From Oleiagrimonas citrea (GTDB lineage: Bacteria > Pseudomonadota > Gammaproteobacteria > Xanthomonadales > Rhodanobacteraceae), in NCBI RefSeq assembly GCF_012395255.1, contig NZ_JAAZQD010000004.1, positions 372,001 to 436,000 of the forward strand: a stretch of 64,000 nt of DNA. The letters run 5' to 3'. The number at the start of each line of letters is the position of its first letter. Within the stretch, counting starts at the first letter, position 1. The notes beneath the pieces were generated by a model. It did not search any database. It saw nothing but the letters and a program-made list of their open reading frames with translations, and had not been told where the DNA came from. Both the position numbers and the translations under genes were made by a program. Shown here one piece after another: positions 41,553-51,249 of this stretch.

Positions 41553-43649
41553 ATGGCCGAATCCACCCGTCCGCCGCAAACTCCCACTGCCGACACGCCG
41601 TTGCTGCGTGACGCGATGAACGCCTGCGCCGGTCTGCCGGAGGCGCCCTGCGAGTCCCAGACGCAGACACTGGAGTTGCTGGCGTCGCTGGGCTGCGACG
41701 AGGAAACCCGTGCCGCAGCGCTGTGGTTTGCGGTCGCCGAGCACGATCACGCGGCCTGGGAGCGGGCGGCGGAGTCGTTGCCGCCGGGGGTCGTCAGGCT
41801 GGTCGAAGGGCAGTTCGCCGCCGAGCGCGTGTGGGCGCTGCATGCCGAGCGCAGCGGTGCCAGCGAGGGGCTGCGGCGTCTGCTGCTGGCGATCATCCGC
41901 GATGTGCGCGTGGTGTTCGTGCTGCTGGTTCGCCAGTTGCTGCGCATGCGCGGCGCGTCGAAGCTGCCGGCCGAGGAAGCGCGGCGGCTGGCCAAACTGA
42001 CTGCCGACATCCATGCGCCGCTGGCCAATCGTCTGGGCATCTGGCAGTTGAAGTGGGAGTTGGAGGATCTCGCGTTCCGCTTCCTGCAGCCGGACGTCTA
42101 CAAGCGCATCGCGAAATTGCTGGATGAGCGCCGCGTCGACCGCGAGCGCTTCATCCGCGAATGCATCGACACGCTGGGTACGGCGCTTCGCGAAGCCGGC
42201 ATCAAGGCCGACATCGCGGGTCGGCCCAAGCACATCCACTCGATCTGGAAGAAGATGCAGCGCAAGCATCTGGATTTCGCCGAGCTGTATGACATCCGCG
42301 CCCTGCGCATCCTGGTCGACGATGTCGCCGACTGCTACGCCGCGCTGGGCGTGGTGCACGGTCTATGGCCGCACATCCCGAAGGAGTTCGACGACTACAT
42401 CGCGCGGCCCAAGCAGAATGGCTACCGCTCGCTGCATACCGCCGTGCTGGGGCCGGGCGGGCGCACGCTGGAAGTGCAGATCCGCACTCACGCCATGCAT
42501 CGCGACAACGAACTCGGTGTGGCCGCTCACTGGCGTTACAAGGAAGGCGGGTCGGGCGATGCGCAGTTCGAGAAGCGCGTGGCCTGGCTGCGCACGTTGC
42601 TGGAGTCGCGCGGCGACGACGATGCCGGTCTGCTGGCCGATTTCGAGACCGCGCTGGACGAGGACCGCGTCTACGTGCTGACCCCGCGCGGTGAAGTTGT
42701 CGACATGCCGCGCGGCGCGACTGTGCTCGATTTCGCGTACCACATTCATACCGACGTCGGACATCGCTGCCGCGGCGCCAAGGTCAACGACCGCATCGTG
42801 CCGCTGACGCATCAGCCGCGCAGCGGCGACCGCGTGGAGATTCTCACCGCCAAGCAGTCCGAACCCAGCCGCGACTGGCTGTCGCCGCATCACGGTTATC
42901 TGCATTCGGGGCGCGCGAAGGACAAGGTGCGCGCCTGGTTCCGGCGCAAGGAGCACAGTGCGAATCTGGCCGCCGGTCGAGCGCTGCTGGAGCGTGAACT
43001 CAAGCGTCTGGCCATGACCGACGCCGACCACGACGCGCTGGCGCGCAAGCTCGGTTTCCAGCAGTTCGAGGAACTGCTGGTGGCGCTGGCCCTGGGCGAG
43101 TTGTCCACGGCCCAGATCGCGCGCAGCCTGACCGAACGTGAAGCCGGCGCGCCGGCCCCCCGGCCCACGCCGCGGCGTACCGAGCGGGTCGATCCGGGCG
43201 CCATGCGCGTGCAGGGCGTGGGCGATCTGATGACCACGCTGGCGCGCTGTTGCCAGCCGCTGCCGGGCGATCCGGTGCGCGGGTACATCACCAAGGGGCG
43301 CGGCGTGTCGGTGCATCGGCGTGACTGCACCAGCCTGGCGCGGCTGGCGCGGCGCGATCCCAAGCGCGTGATCGACGTCGAATGGGGGCACGTACCAGAG
43401 CGCGCCTACGAGGCCACGGTGCGCGTACTCGGCTACGACCGCAAGGGGCTGCAGAAGGACGTCACCGGCCTGATCACCAACTTCGGCGCGCCCATCGTGG
43501 CCTCGTCCAGCCGACTGTTTGCGCGCACCGGCGAGGCGGAAATGACCTTCACCCTGCGGGTGCGCGATTTCGAACAGCTGTCGGTGCTGCTGGCACGTCT
43601 GGAAACCCTGCCCAACGTGATCGAGGTGCAACGGCTGGCTGCCGGCTGA
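41553..43649 (+). CDS. relA: GTP/ATP pyrophosphokinase (ppGpp synthetase I)
   Basis: The 698-residue RelA/SpoT homologue makes the alarmone (p)ppGpp when ribosomes stall. The synthetase domain carries EFDDYIARPKQNGYRSLH. Its E-F-D-D in place of the R-x-K-D of bifunctional SpoT marks a monofunctional synthetase. The N-terminal pseudo-hydrolase region lacks a clear HD..ED pair. The TGS domain (VYVLTPRGEVVDMPRGATVLDFAYHIH), helical, zinc-finger and C-terminal ACT domains follow in the usual order. A TPR membrane protein gene follows 75 bases downstream. Confidence 0.97.
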   Translation: MAESTRPPQTPTADTPLLRDAMNACAGLPEAPCESQTQTLELLASLGCDEETRAAALWFAVAEHDHAAWERAAESLPPGVVRLVEGQFAAERVWALHAERSGASEGLRRLLLAIIRDVRVVFVLLVRQLLRMRGASKLPAEEARRLAKLTADIHAPLANRLGIWQLKWELEDLAFRFLQPDVYKRIAKLLDERRVDRERFIRECIDTLGTALREAGIKADIAGRPKHIHSIWKKMQRKHLDFAELYDIRALRILVDDVADCYAALGVVHGLWPHIPKEFDDYIARPKQNGYRSLHTAVLGPGGRTLEVQIRTHAMHRDNELGVAAHWRYKEGGSGDAQFEKRVAWLRTLLESRGDDDAGLLADFETALDEDRVYVLTPRGEVVDMPRGATVLDFAYHIHTDVGHRCRGAKVNDRIVPLTHQPRSGDRVEILTAKQSEPSRDWLSPHHGYLHSGRAKDKVRAWFRRKEHSANLAAGRALLERELKRLAMTDADHDALARKLGFQQFEELLVALALGELSTAQIARSLTEREAGAPAPRPTPRRTERVDPGAMRVQGVGDLMTTLARCCQPLPGDPVRGYITKGRGVSVHRRDCTSLARLARRDPKRVIDVEWGHVPERAYEATVRVLGYDRKGLQKDVTGLITNFGAPIVASSSRLFARTGEAEMTFTLRVRDFEQLSVLLARLETLPNVIEVQRLAAG

Positions 43650-43724
43650 ATGCAGCCCTGAAGCAAGTGCTGGCGCGGGTTTGACGATGCTAAGCTGAAC
43701 GGAGTCAAGGTTTCGAGCTCTTCC

Positions 43725-45419
43725 ATGGGCGAACAACGCAATTCCGGGTCGCGAGGCCGCACCGAGCCGAGTCTGGGCGATCTCGACGAGCTTCACGGTC
43801 GCTCGTCTTCCGCACCGCCGTCTTCCTCCGCACCATCGCCGTCAGAGTCCGAGATGGTGCTTCCGGGCGAGACGCGAAAGCGGTCGCGCGCCTCCACGCC
43901 TTCGGCACCCACTCGTTCGGGCTCGCGTCGTGGCTGGCTGTGGCCGTTGCTGGCGGTGATCCTGCTGGCGCTGGGCACGCTGGCCTGGGTCAAGCAGGAT
44001 GCGTTGCGCAGCCTGTTTCCCCGCACCCAGCTGAACAGTCTGCTGGCGCGCGCGGACAAGGCCTACGCGGCCGGGCATCTCGAAGGCAATCAGGGCGACA
44101 GCGCGCGAGAATTGTACGAAGCCGTGCGCGCGCTGGAGCCGGATAACGAGCAGGCCAACGCGGGATTGCGCAAGGTCGGCGAAGCCGAGTTGAAGCGGGC
44201 CCGCGATGCCATGGCCAAGGGCGACTATGCCGACGCGCAGTCCGCGCTGGAGGATGCCCGCGAGCTGCTCGGCGGTGGCGACGCGGTGCATGCCGTCTCG
44301 CAGAAGCTGCTGCAGGCGCGCCAGTCGCAGGCGCAGACCGATGCACTCATCACCCAGGCGCAGCAGGCCCTGGCCCAGGGCAAGCTGGATGGTGACCAGG
44401 GTGCGGCCAGGCTGTTCCGTCAGGCGCTGAAGGCCGATCCCGACAACGCCGTGGCACGCCATGGCCTGGACAAGGTCGGTGACGCGCTGGCGGGGCAGGC
44501 GCGCAGCGCGCTCGACAACGGTCAGCTGGATCAGGCCGACGATCTGATCGGCGAGATTGCCTCGCTGATGCCGGGGTATGGCGATTTGCCGTCGCTGCGT
44601 GCGCATCTGGCCCAGGCCAAACAGCAGTCCGAGGCGGCCATTCAGCAGCATCTGCAGCAGGCCCGCGACGCCCTGCGCGCGGGGTCGTTCACCGGGGACG
44701 GCAGCGACAACGCGCTGGCGCAGTTCCAGGCGGTGCTGAAACTCGACCCCGACAATGCGCAGGCCAAGGCCGGCGTGGGGCAGGTGGCGCAGGCGTTGAT
44801 TCTGCGCGCCAACGCCTCCATCGATGCCGAGGATTTCAAGCAGGCTTCCGCCTTGCTCGATCAGGCCGCGAAGCTGGCCCCGCATTCGGCGGATCTGGCC
44901 GCCGCGCGCTCGCGTTTGACCGATCAGCAGCAGACAGCGTCCGGTCAGGATCAGGCGGCCACGCCGCTGACGCCGAAGCAGCAGGCGCGCATCGATGGGT
45001 TGCTGAAGCGGGCGAAGGCGGCGCTCGATGCCGGCGACATCATGCTGCCACCGGGGGCGAGTGCCTACGATCTGTACAGCGAAGTGCTCAACATCGACGG
45101 CAACAATCGCGCCGCCCTGGCCGGTTTGCAGGGGTTGGCCGCGCACGCGACCACGCGGTTCGACCAGGCCATGAACCAGGGCGATCTGGCGCAGGCCGAC
45201 AAGATGCTGAAGGTGCTCGAGCAATTGGTGCCCGGCGATGCCGCGCAGACGGGCATGCGTCGCCGCCTGGCCAGCGCATGGCTCGATCAGGCCGAGAATA
45301 GCCTGAATCAGGGCAACCGCGCCGCCGCCAGGCAAGCCGTGGAAGCCGCCGCCAGACTGCGGCCGGACGCACAGCGTCTGCAGGCCTTGCGTTCACGCAT
45401 CGGCAACGGAAACGGTTGA
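43725..45419 (+). CDS. TPR repeat-containing inner-membrane protein
   Basis: The 564-residue protein has a Ser/Arg-rich N-terminal tail (about 1-68), a single membrane segment (GWLWPLLAVILLALGTLAW) and a long periplasmic region built of TPR-like helical pairs. Units such as ARELYEAVRALEPDNEQANAGL and ARLFRQALKADPDNAVARHGL recur roughly every 90-100 residues. TPRs bind other proteins, but no partner is visible. Functions such as envelope or cell-division scaffolding are possible. It probably runs with relA, but no link in function is shown. Confidence 0.8.
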   Translation: MGEQRNSGSRGRTEPSLGDLDELHGRSSSAPPSSSAPSPSESEMVLPGETRKRSRASTPSAPTRSGSRRGWLWPLLAVILLALGTLAWVKQDALRSLFPRTQLNSLLARADKAYAAGHLEGNQGDSARELYEAVRALEPDNEQANAGLRKVGEAELKRARDAMAKGDYADAQSALEDARELLGGGDAVHAVSQKLLQARQSQAQTDALITQAQQALAQGKLDGDQGAARLFRQALKADPDNAVARHGLDKVGDALAGQARSALDNGQLDQADDLIGEIASLMPGYGDLPSLRAHLAQAKQQSEAAIQQHLQQARDALRAGSFTGDGSDNALAQFQAVLKLDPDNAQAKAGVGQVAQALILRANASIDAEDFKQASALLDQAAKLAPHSADLAAARSRLTDQQQTASGQDQAATPLTPKQQARIDGLLKRAKAALDAGDIMLPPGASAYDLYSEVLNIDGNNRAALAGLQGLAAHATTRFDQAMNQGDLAQADKMLKVLEQLVPGDAAQTGMRRRLASAWLDQAENSLNQGNRAAARQAVEAAARLRPDAQRLQALRSRIGNGNG

Positions 45420-45541
45420 AATCCAGCGGGAGGCGAGCCCGCCCGGGCATGCCTTACGGCCTGCCACTTTGGTTGCAATGACAGATGCGTCCTGATTGTG
45501 GAAGCTTGTGCCCCGGTGCTGTGTGTGACGCGGGGTGAGTC

Positions 45542-45934
45542 ATGGAAGATATCCAACTGTGGGCCGTACTCGCTGCGGCGATGTCCAGCTTCGTGCTGGG
45601 CAGTCTCTGGTACGGCTTCGTGTTCCAGCGGCTGTGGGCGCGTGAGGCGGGCGTGGATCCGGAGAAGGTGCCGCCGCTTCTGCGCACGTTTGTCGGCGCA
45701 TTCGTGCTGAGTCTGCTGGCGGCGTTCGTGTTCGCGCTGTTCCTCGGGCCTTCGCCCCAGTTCCGCTTCGCGGTCGGGGCGGGTGTGCTGGCGGGGCTGT
45801 GCTGGGTCGCGACCAGCTTCGGCATCAACTACCTGTTCGCGCGGCGCAGCATGAAGCTGTTCCTGCTCGACGGCGGCTACCACACACTGCAGTTCACGCT
45901 GTACGGCGCGGTGCTGGGCGCCTGGCCGGTCTGA
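45542..45934 (+). CDS. DUF1761 domain membrane protein
   Basis: The 130-residue protein has four predicted membrane segments and little else. The short N-terminus MEDIQLWAVLAAAMSSFVLGSLWYG and the end HTLQFTLYGAVLGAWPV fit the DUF1761 family. Bacterial members are of unknown function. GGGGTGA lies a few bases before the ATG. Confidence 0.8.
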   Translation: MEDIQLWAVLAAAMSSFVLGSLWYGFVFQRLWAREAGVDPEKVPPLLRTFVGAFVLSLLAAFVFALFLGPSPQFRFAVGAGVLAGLCWVATSFGINYLFARRSMKLFLLDGGYHTLQFTLYGAVLGAWPV

Positions 45935-45944
45935 ATCGTTCGGC

Positions 45945-47324
45945 TCAGGCCACCGCGCGCTCAATGCCCTCGATGGCGACGTCGACCAGATGGTCGATCT
46001 CGCTCTCGGTCACCACGTACGGCGGCATGAAGTAGACGACGTTGCCCAGCGGACGCAACAGGCATTCGCGGGTCAGGCCGTGCAGGTACACGCGCATGCC
46101 GCGGCGTTCCTCGAATGGGAACGGCGTGCGCGTGGCCTTGTCGCGGACCAGCTCGACGGCGGCGATCATGCCGGTCTGGCGCACGTCGGCGACGTGCGGG
46201 TGGTCGCGCAGCGGTTCCAGGCGCGAGGCCAGGTGCGCGGCGAGGCGACGGTTGTTCTCGATCACCGGTTCGTCGGCGAAGATCGCCAGCGTCTCCAGCG
46301 CCACGCGGCAGGCCAGCGGGTTGCCGGTGTAGCTGTGCGAATGCAGGAAAGCCTTGCCGCTGGCGTATTCGTCGTAGAACGCCTCGTACACGGCGTCGGT
46401 GGTCAGTACTGCCGACAGCGCCAGGGTGCCGGCGGTCAGGCCCTTGGACAGGCACATGAAATCCGGACGCACATCGGCCTGTTCGCAGGCGAACATCGTG
46501 CCGGTGCGGCCGAAGCCGACGGCGATCTCGTCGGCGATGAAGTGCACGTCGAACTCGTCGCAGAGCTTGCGCAGACCGGCCAGGTAGTCCGGGTGGTACA
46601 TGCGCATGCCGCCGGCGCACTGCACCAGCGGTTCGACGATCACCGCGCAGACCTCGCCGGCGTTGCGTTCCAGCACGGCGCGCATGTCTTCCAGGCGGCG
46701 TGCCGCGATCTCGGTCGGCGACTCGCCCGGTTCGGCATCCCAAGTATCCGGCGACGGCGCCAGAATCGGTTCCAGCAGCAGCGGCGCGTAGGTCTTGCGG
46801 TACAGCGCCACGTCGCTGACCGACAGCGCGCCCAGTGTCTCGCCGTGGTAGCTGCCGGTCAGGGCGATGAAGCGGGTCTTCTCGCCGTGGCCCTGGTTGA
46901 GCCAGTAGTGGAAGCTCATCTTCAGCGCCACTTCGATGGCGGACGAGCCGTTGTCGCCGTAGAACACGCGATTCAGGCCCTCGGGTGTCACCCGCACCAG
47001 TTCCTCGGCCAGACGCAGTGCCGGTTCGTGGGTCAGTCCAGCGAAAATGACGTGCTCCAGCGTCCGCGCCTGATCGGCCAGGGCGTCGGCGATGCGCGGG
47101 TTGGCGTGACCGAACAGGTTCACCCACCAGGAGCTGACGCCGTCGATGTAGCGATTGCCGTCGGCGTCGAACAGCCATACCCCTTCGCCGCGCACGATGG
47201 GTACCATGGGGATGGTCTCGTGGTCGTGCATCTGCGTGCACGGATGCCACACGTGTCGAAGATCGCGCGCGGCCAGCGCGGCGTTGCCGGAGAGGTTCTT
47301 GGTGTCGTTCATGCCTAATATCAT
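45945..47324 (-). CDS. bioA: Adenosylmethionine-8-amino-7-oxononanoate aminotransferase
   Basis: The 459-residue class III aminotransferase of biotin synthesis moves the amino group from S-adenosylmethionine to KAPA, giving DAPA. The family markers are WHPCTQM near residue 27, YHGETLGALSV, IADEIAVGFGRTG, and the PLP-lysine in CLSKGLTAGTL; SWWVNLFGHANPRI helps place the substrate. No other bio genes are nearby. I use the upstream ATG because GGGACGGGG precedes it; an ATG four codons downstream (47312) is also possible. Confidence 0.94.
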   Translation of the reverse strand: MILGMNDTKNLSGNAALAARDLRHVWHPCTQMHDHETIPMVPIVRGEGVWLFDADGNRYIDGVSSWWVNLFGHANPRIADALADQARTLEHVIFAGLTHEPALRLAEELVRVTPEGLNRVFYGDNGSSAIEVALKMSFHYWLNQGHGEKTRFIALTGSYHGETLGALSVSDVALYRKTYAPLLLEPILAPSPDTWDAEPGESPTEIAARRLEDMRAVLERNAGEVCAVIVEPLVQCAGGMRMYHPDYLAGLRKLCDEFDVHFIADEIAVGFGRTGTMFACEQADVRPDFMCLSKGLTAGTLALSAVLTTDAVYEAFYDEYASGKAFLHSHSYTGNPLACRVALETLAIFADEPVIENNRRLAAHLASRLEPLRDHPHVADVRQTGMIAAVELVRDKATRTPFPFEERRGMRVYLHGLTRECLLRPLGNVVYFMPPYVVTESEIDHLVDVAIEGIERAVA

Positions 47325-47378
47325 CCCCGTCCCGGGCGCTTGTACTCAAGCGGCGGACTATGGCAGGCGGGGCCGCCC

Positions 47379-48140
47379 GTGATCCGCGTTCGCACGCTGG
47401 TCTGGCTGCTTCCGCTGCTCGCGGCGATCATTCTGGTCGCGTTCTTTCCGGCTTCGTGGGCCTGGCGACTGGCGCGCGCGCACGCCTCGGGCATGCAGGT
47501 CGAGGCGGTGCACGGCAGCGTCTGGAACGGGCGCGCCGAAGGGGTCGTGTACGACGGCATTCCATTCGGCGAAGTGCATTGGGCATTGTCGCGGGTCGCC
47601 CTGTTCGGACGCGTGAGGCTGGATCTGCATCTGGACGGCCCGCTGCTGCAGGGGCGCGGATATTTCGAACGGCGAGATGATGCCGTGATCGGTGAGCGGC
47701 TGCATGCGGTCGTGCATGCGCAGGCGCTACCGGTGACGATCGGATCGCCCGGTCTGCGACCGATGGGCGAAGTGGTCGTGGACATTCCGCGTCTGCGCGT
47801 GCGCGGACGCTGGCCCGAACAACTGGACGGCACGGTCACGTGGTCGCAGGCGGCGCTGGTCGACGCGCAGGGTCCGGTGGCCCTGGGCACGCTGCGCGCG
47901 CGCCTGCACGAGCGCGCGGCCACGACGCTGGAGGCCCAGCTGAGCGATGACGGCGGTCCGCTGGCGCTTTCGGGCCAGGCGCAGGCTTCGCTGCTGGGCT
48001 GGCGTCTCGATGCGCGGCTGCAGGCGCGTAGCAATGCGCCGCGGCTGCGACAGGTGCTGTCGCATCTGGGCACGCTGCAGCAAGATGGCACACTGATCGT
48101 TCGTCGCGAGGGCGGCGCGGTGATGGGAGCAGCACGTTGA
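47379..48140 (+). CDS. gspN: Type II secretion system protein N
   Basis: The 253-residue inner-membrane protein has one N-terminal segment (TLVWLLPLLAAIILVAFFPASW) and a beta-rich periplasmic domain (VEAVHGSVWNGRAEGV near 45-60; LHLDGPLLQGRGYF). This matches GspN, a minor, poorly conserved subunit of some T2SS. Start: GTG preceded by AGGCGGGG. It begins a co-directional run with hisN, nudE, cysQ and mazG; the other T2SS genes are not in the window, so the gene is separated from its system here. Confidence 0.8.
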   Translation: MIRVRTLVWLLPLLAAIILVAFFPASWAWRLARAHASGMQVEAVHGSVWNGRAEGVVYDGIPFGEVHWALSRVALFGRVRLDLHLDGPLLQGRGYFERRDDAVIGERLHAVVHAQALPVTIGSPGLRPMGEVVVDIPRLRVRGRWPEQLDGTVTWSQAALVDAQGPVALGTLRARLHERAATTLEAQLSDDGGPLALSGQAQASLLGWRLDARLQARSNAPRLRQVLSHLGTLQQDGTLIVRREGGAVMGAAR

Positions 48141-48916
48141 GCGACACGTTTTCTCTGCAGCAGGCGCTGGACACGGCGCGCGAGGCGGCACAGGCCGCGG
48201 CCGAGGTGATCCGCCACTACTGGCGGCACGGCGTCCGGGTCGAACGGAAGGCCGACGACACGCCGGTCACCGTCGCCGACCGAGAGGCCGAGCAGGCGAT
48301 CCGCCGGATCATCGGCGAACGCTATCCCGACCATGCCTTCTACGGCGAGGAATTCGGCCGCCAGGGCGAGGGCGATTTCCTGTGGTTGGTCGATCCGCTC
48401 GACGGCACCAAGAGCTTCGTCCGTCGCACGCCGTTCCTGTCCACGCAGATCGCGCTGATGCATCGCGGTCAGCTGGTGCTGGGCGTGTCCTCCGCGCCGA
48501 TCTTCGGCGAGACGATGTGGGCCACCGTCGGCGGCGGCGCGTTCCTCGACGGCGAGACCGTGCATGTGGCCGGCACGGACACGCTGGCGCAGGCGTCGAT
48601 CTCGACCGGCAATGTCGCCACGCTGACCGCCGACGCGCGCTGGGACGCACTGGGGCAGCTGATCCGCGACAGCAACCGCATCCGCGGCTACGGCGACTTC
48701 TGTCACTACCATCTGCTGGCGCGCGGCGGCCTGGATGTGGTGGTCGAGTCGGACGTGAACATCCTCGACATCGCCGCGCTGGCGGTGATCGTGCGCGAAG
48801 CCGGAGGCGTGTTCAGCGATCTGGACGGCAACGAGCCCGGACTGGACACGCGCAGCGTGCTTGCCGCCGTGCCGGTGTTGCACGAGACGGTGCTGCGACG
48901 CCTGCAGCGGACCTGA
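48137..48916 (+). CDS. hisN: Histidinol-phosphatase, inositol monophosphatase family
   Basis: The 259-residue Mg-dependent phosphatase has the family metal site: FYGEEFG, WLVDPLDGTKSFVRR and a late metal-binding Asp in DVNILDIAAL. The wording G-T-K-S-F and the neighbour pattern favour histidinol-phosphatase (HisN-type, last but one step of histidine synthesis) over inositol phosphatase, but the paralogue cysQ lies three genes on, so the call is on sequence likeness only. A TTG start overlaps the gspN stop (TTGA). Confidence 0.8.
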   Translation: MSDTFSLQQALDTAREAAQAAAEVIRHYWRHGVRVERKADDTPVTVADREAEQAIRRIIGERYPDHAFYGEEFGRQGEGDFLWLVDPLDGTKSFVRRTPFLSTQIALMHRGQLVLGVSSAPIFGETMWATVGGGAFLDGETVHVAGTDTLAQASISTGNVATLTADARWDALGQLIRDSNRIRGYGDFCHYHLLARGGLDVVVESDVNILDIAALAVIVREAGGVFSDLDGNEPGLDTRSVLAAVPVLHETVLRRLQRT

Positions 48917-48942
48917 CATCCCAGCGGGCGTACAATGGTGGA

Positions 48943-49500
48943 ATGAGCCGCAAGTATCCGATCATCCACGACACCCGCAAGGTCGAGCGCAGCCGCTTCC
49001 TGCACATCGAGGAAGTGGATCTGGAATTCTCCAACGGTGAACGGCGCACCCACGAGCGCCTGCTCAGTTCCGGGCTGGGCGCGGTCATCATCGTGCCGAT
49101 GCGCGACGACGACACCGTGCTGCTGGTGCGCGAGTACAGCGTCGGCCTCGACCACTACGAACTGGGTCTGCCCAAGGGGCGCATGGACCGCGACGAGAGC
49201 GTCGAGCAGGCCGCCAACCGCGAGCTGAAGGAAGAGGCCGGTTTCGGCGCGCGTTCGCTGCGCCACATCGGTTCGCTGTCGCTGTCGCCGGCGTACATGA
49301 GCCACGTCACCAATGTGGTGCTGGCGCAGGAGCTGTATCCGGAGAAGCTCGAGGGCGACGAACCGGAGCCGCTCGAAGTGGTGGAATGGAAACTGTCGGA
49401 ACTGCACCACCTGATGGCGCGCGAAGACGTCACCGAAGGCCGCTCCATCGCGGCGCTGTTCATGGCCCGCGAATACCTCGCCGGCCGGTATCGCCCCTGA
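48943..49500 (+). CDS. nudE: Nudix hydrolase, ADP compounds (NudE-type)
   Basis: The 185-residue protein has the Nudix box GRMDRDESVEQAANRELKEE (G-x5-E-x7-R-E-U-x-E-E-x-G-U) near residues 82-103, preceded by VLLVREYSVGLDHYELGLPKG, a pattern seen in E. coli NudE (hydrolyses Ap3A, ADP-ribose, NADH). NudE and CysQ act on related nucleotides, and here the genes lie next to each other with a 9-base gap, so they are probably cotranscribed. Confidence 0.87.
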   Translation: MSRKYPIIHDTRKVERSRFLHIEEVDLEFSNGERRTHERLLSSGLGAVIIVPMRDDDTVLLVREYSVGLDHYELGLPKGRMDRDESVEQAANRELKEEAGFGARSLRHIGSLSLSPAYMSHVTNVVLAQELYPEKLEGDEPEPLEVVEWKLSELHHLMAREDVTEGRSIAALFMAREYLAGRYRP

Positions 49501-49509
49501 AGGAAGGAC

Positions 49510-50319
49510 ATGAACGATTCCCTGCGCGGCGACGCGCTGACCGCTTCCGTCATCGACATCGCGCGTCGCGCCGGCGATGCGATCCTCGGTGTCTACAAGC
49601 GCGATTTCGACGTCGAGCAGAAGGCCGACGACTCGCCGCTGACCGAGGCCGATCTGGCTTCGCATCGCATCATTGTCGACAGCCTGCGTGCATTGACGCC
49701 GGAGATCCCCGTGCTGTCGGAGGAGTCGGTCGACATCGCCTGGGAAACCCGGCGCGGCTGGGAACGCTACTGGCTGGTCGATCCGCTCGACGGCACCCGC
49801 GAGTTCGTCAAGCGCAACGGGGAGTTCACCGTCAACATCGCCCTGATCGAGGGCGATCGCAGCGTACTCGGCGTGGTGCAGACGCCGGTGACCGGCGACC
49901 TGTACTACGCGCGCCACGGCCACGGTGCGTTCCGGCAGGAGCGTCCCGATGAGGAACCGCAACGGCTGCAAACGCGCCAGGCCGCCGCGCCGCTGACCAT
50001 CGCCGGCAGCCGCTCGCACGGCAGCGCGCGGCAGCGCGAACTGCTGACGCGGCTGGGCGAGCACGAGCTGATCGCGCGTGGTTCGTCGTTGAAATTCTGC
50101 CTGGTCGCACGCGGCGAGGCCGATCTGTATTTGCGTGCCGGTCCCACTTCCGAATGGGACACGGCCGCCGCGCATTGCGTGCTGGAAGCCGCGGGTGGCG
50201 ACGTGCGCACGCTGGACGGCGAGCCGTTGCGCTACAACCGCAAGGACTCGCTGCTCAATCCCGAATTCATCGCCGTCGGCGACGCCGACATCGACTGGGC
50301 CGCGCGCCTGGCGTCGTGA
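49510..50319 (+). CDS. cysQ: 3'(2'),5'-bisphosphate nucleotidase CysQ
   Basis: The 269-residue protein removes the 3'-phosphate from PAP/PAPS made in sulfate assimilation. It belongs to the same fold as HisN: VLSEESVDI, YWLVDPLDGTREFVKRNGEF and TSEWDTAAAHCVLEAAGG carry the metal-binding Asp and Glu residues. The G-T-R-E-F version is the CysQ signature. AAGGAAGG lies just upstream of the ATG. Confidence 0.93.
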   Translation: MNDSLRGDALTASVIDIARRAGDAILGVYKRDFDVEQKADDSPLTEADLASHRIIVDSLRALTPEIPVLSEESVDIAWETRRGWERYWLVDPLDGTREFVKRNGEFTVNIALIEGDRSVLGVVQTPVTGDLYYARHGHGAFRQERPDEEPQRLQTRQAAAPLTIAGSRSHGSARQRELLTRLGEHELIARGSSLKFCLVARGEADLYLRAGPTSEWDTAAAHCVLEAAGGDVRTLDGEPLRYNRKDSLLNPEFIAVGDADIDWAARLAS

Positions 50320-50349
50320 CGGCCACGCAACCATCGCGGAACTCGAAGC

Positions 50350-51192
50350 ATGAGTAACCCCCGTTCCATCGACGAACTGCTGACGATCATGGCGCGCTTG
50401 CGCGATCCCGAACACGGCTGTCCGTGGGACGTGCAGCAGGACTTCGACTCCATCGCCGCCTATACGATCGAGGAAGCCTACGAGGTCGCCGATGCCATCG
50501 ACCGGCGCGACTACGATGACCTGCGCGACGAACTCGGCGATCTGCTGCTGCAGGTGGTGTTCCACGCGCGCATGGCCGAGGAAGCGGGGGTGTTCGATTT
50601 CGCCGACGTGGTCGGATCGATCAGCGACAAGATGGTGCGGCGTCACCCGCACGTGTTCGGCGATGCCTCCTTCGAGGATGCCGAGGAACAGACGCGCGCC
50701 TGGGAGCAGATCAAGGCGGACGAGCGGCGCGACAAGGGCGAGGAAGATCGCAGCGCGCTGGCCGGCATCGCGCGCGGCCTGCCCGAGTGGAAGCGGGCGC
50801 TGAAGCTGCAGAAGCGCGCCGCGGCCGTGGGCTACGATTGGCCCGATCACCGTCCGGTGCTGGAGAAGGCCGACGAGGAGCTGGCCGAAGTGCGCACCGA
50901 GTTCGACGCCGGCGGCGATGCCGCGCGTCTGGAGGACGAGATTGGCGACGTGCTGTTCGTGCTGGTCAACCTGACGCGTCACGCCAAGGTTGATTTCTCG
51001 CGTGCGCTGCGCCATGCCAACGCCAAATTCGAGCGCCGCTTCCGGCGCATGGAAGCTCTGGCGGAGGCGTCGGGCACGTCGATGGCCGAGCGCGACCTGG
51101 ACAGCCAGGAAGCCTTGTGGCGCCGGGTGAAGGACGAAGAGCGCGAAGGCGAAGACGCGGCGTCGTCCAATCGCGTCGAGTCGGCTCCCTGA
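50350..51192 (+). CDS. mazG: Nucleoside triphosphate pyrophosphohydrolase
   Basis: The 280-residue protein consists of two MazG domains (about 10-120 and 160-250). Each has the EExxE...D pattern (EEAYEVADAIDRRDYDDLRDELGDLLLQVVFHA; DEELAEVRTEFD...EDEIGDVLFVLVNLTRHAKVD). MazG cleaves NTPs and lowers ppGpp in E. coli. It ends the gspN-hisN-nudE-cysQ-mazG run. A terminator for the opposite gene lies just after its stop. Confidence 0.95.
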   Translation: MSNPRSIDELLTIMARLRDPEHGCPWDVQQDFDSIAAYTIEEAYEVADAIDRRDYDDLRDELGDLLLQVVFHARMAEEAGVFDFADVVGSISDKMVRRHPHVFGDASFEDAEEQTRAWEQIKADERRDKGEEDRSALAGIARGLPEWKRALKLQKRAAAVGYDWPDHRPVLEKADEELAEVRTEFDAGGDAARLEDEIGDVLFVLVNLTRHAKVDFSRALRHANAKFERRFRRMEALAEASGTSMAERDLDSQEALWRRVKDEEREGEDAASSNRVESAP

Positions 51193-51195
51193 AAG

Positions 51196-51226
51196 AAAAA
51201 GCCCCGACATCGCGTGATGCCGGGGC
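51196..51226 (-). terminator. Terminator of the His-rich protein gene
   Basis: GCCCCG..CGGGGC with one internal mismatch and an inner stem (51201-51226) is followed on the minus strand by TTTTT. It serves the minus-strand gene and can slow transcription from mazG. Confidence 0.75.
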
Positions 51227-51249
51227 GTCGGTCCGATGGGCGGGTCGGA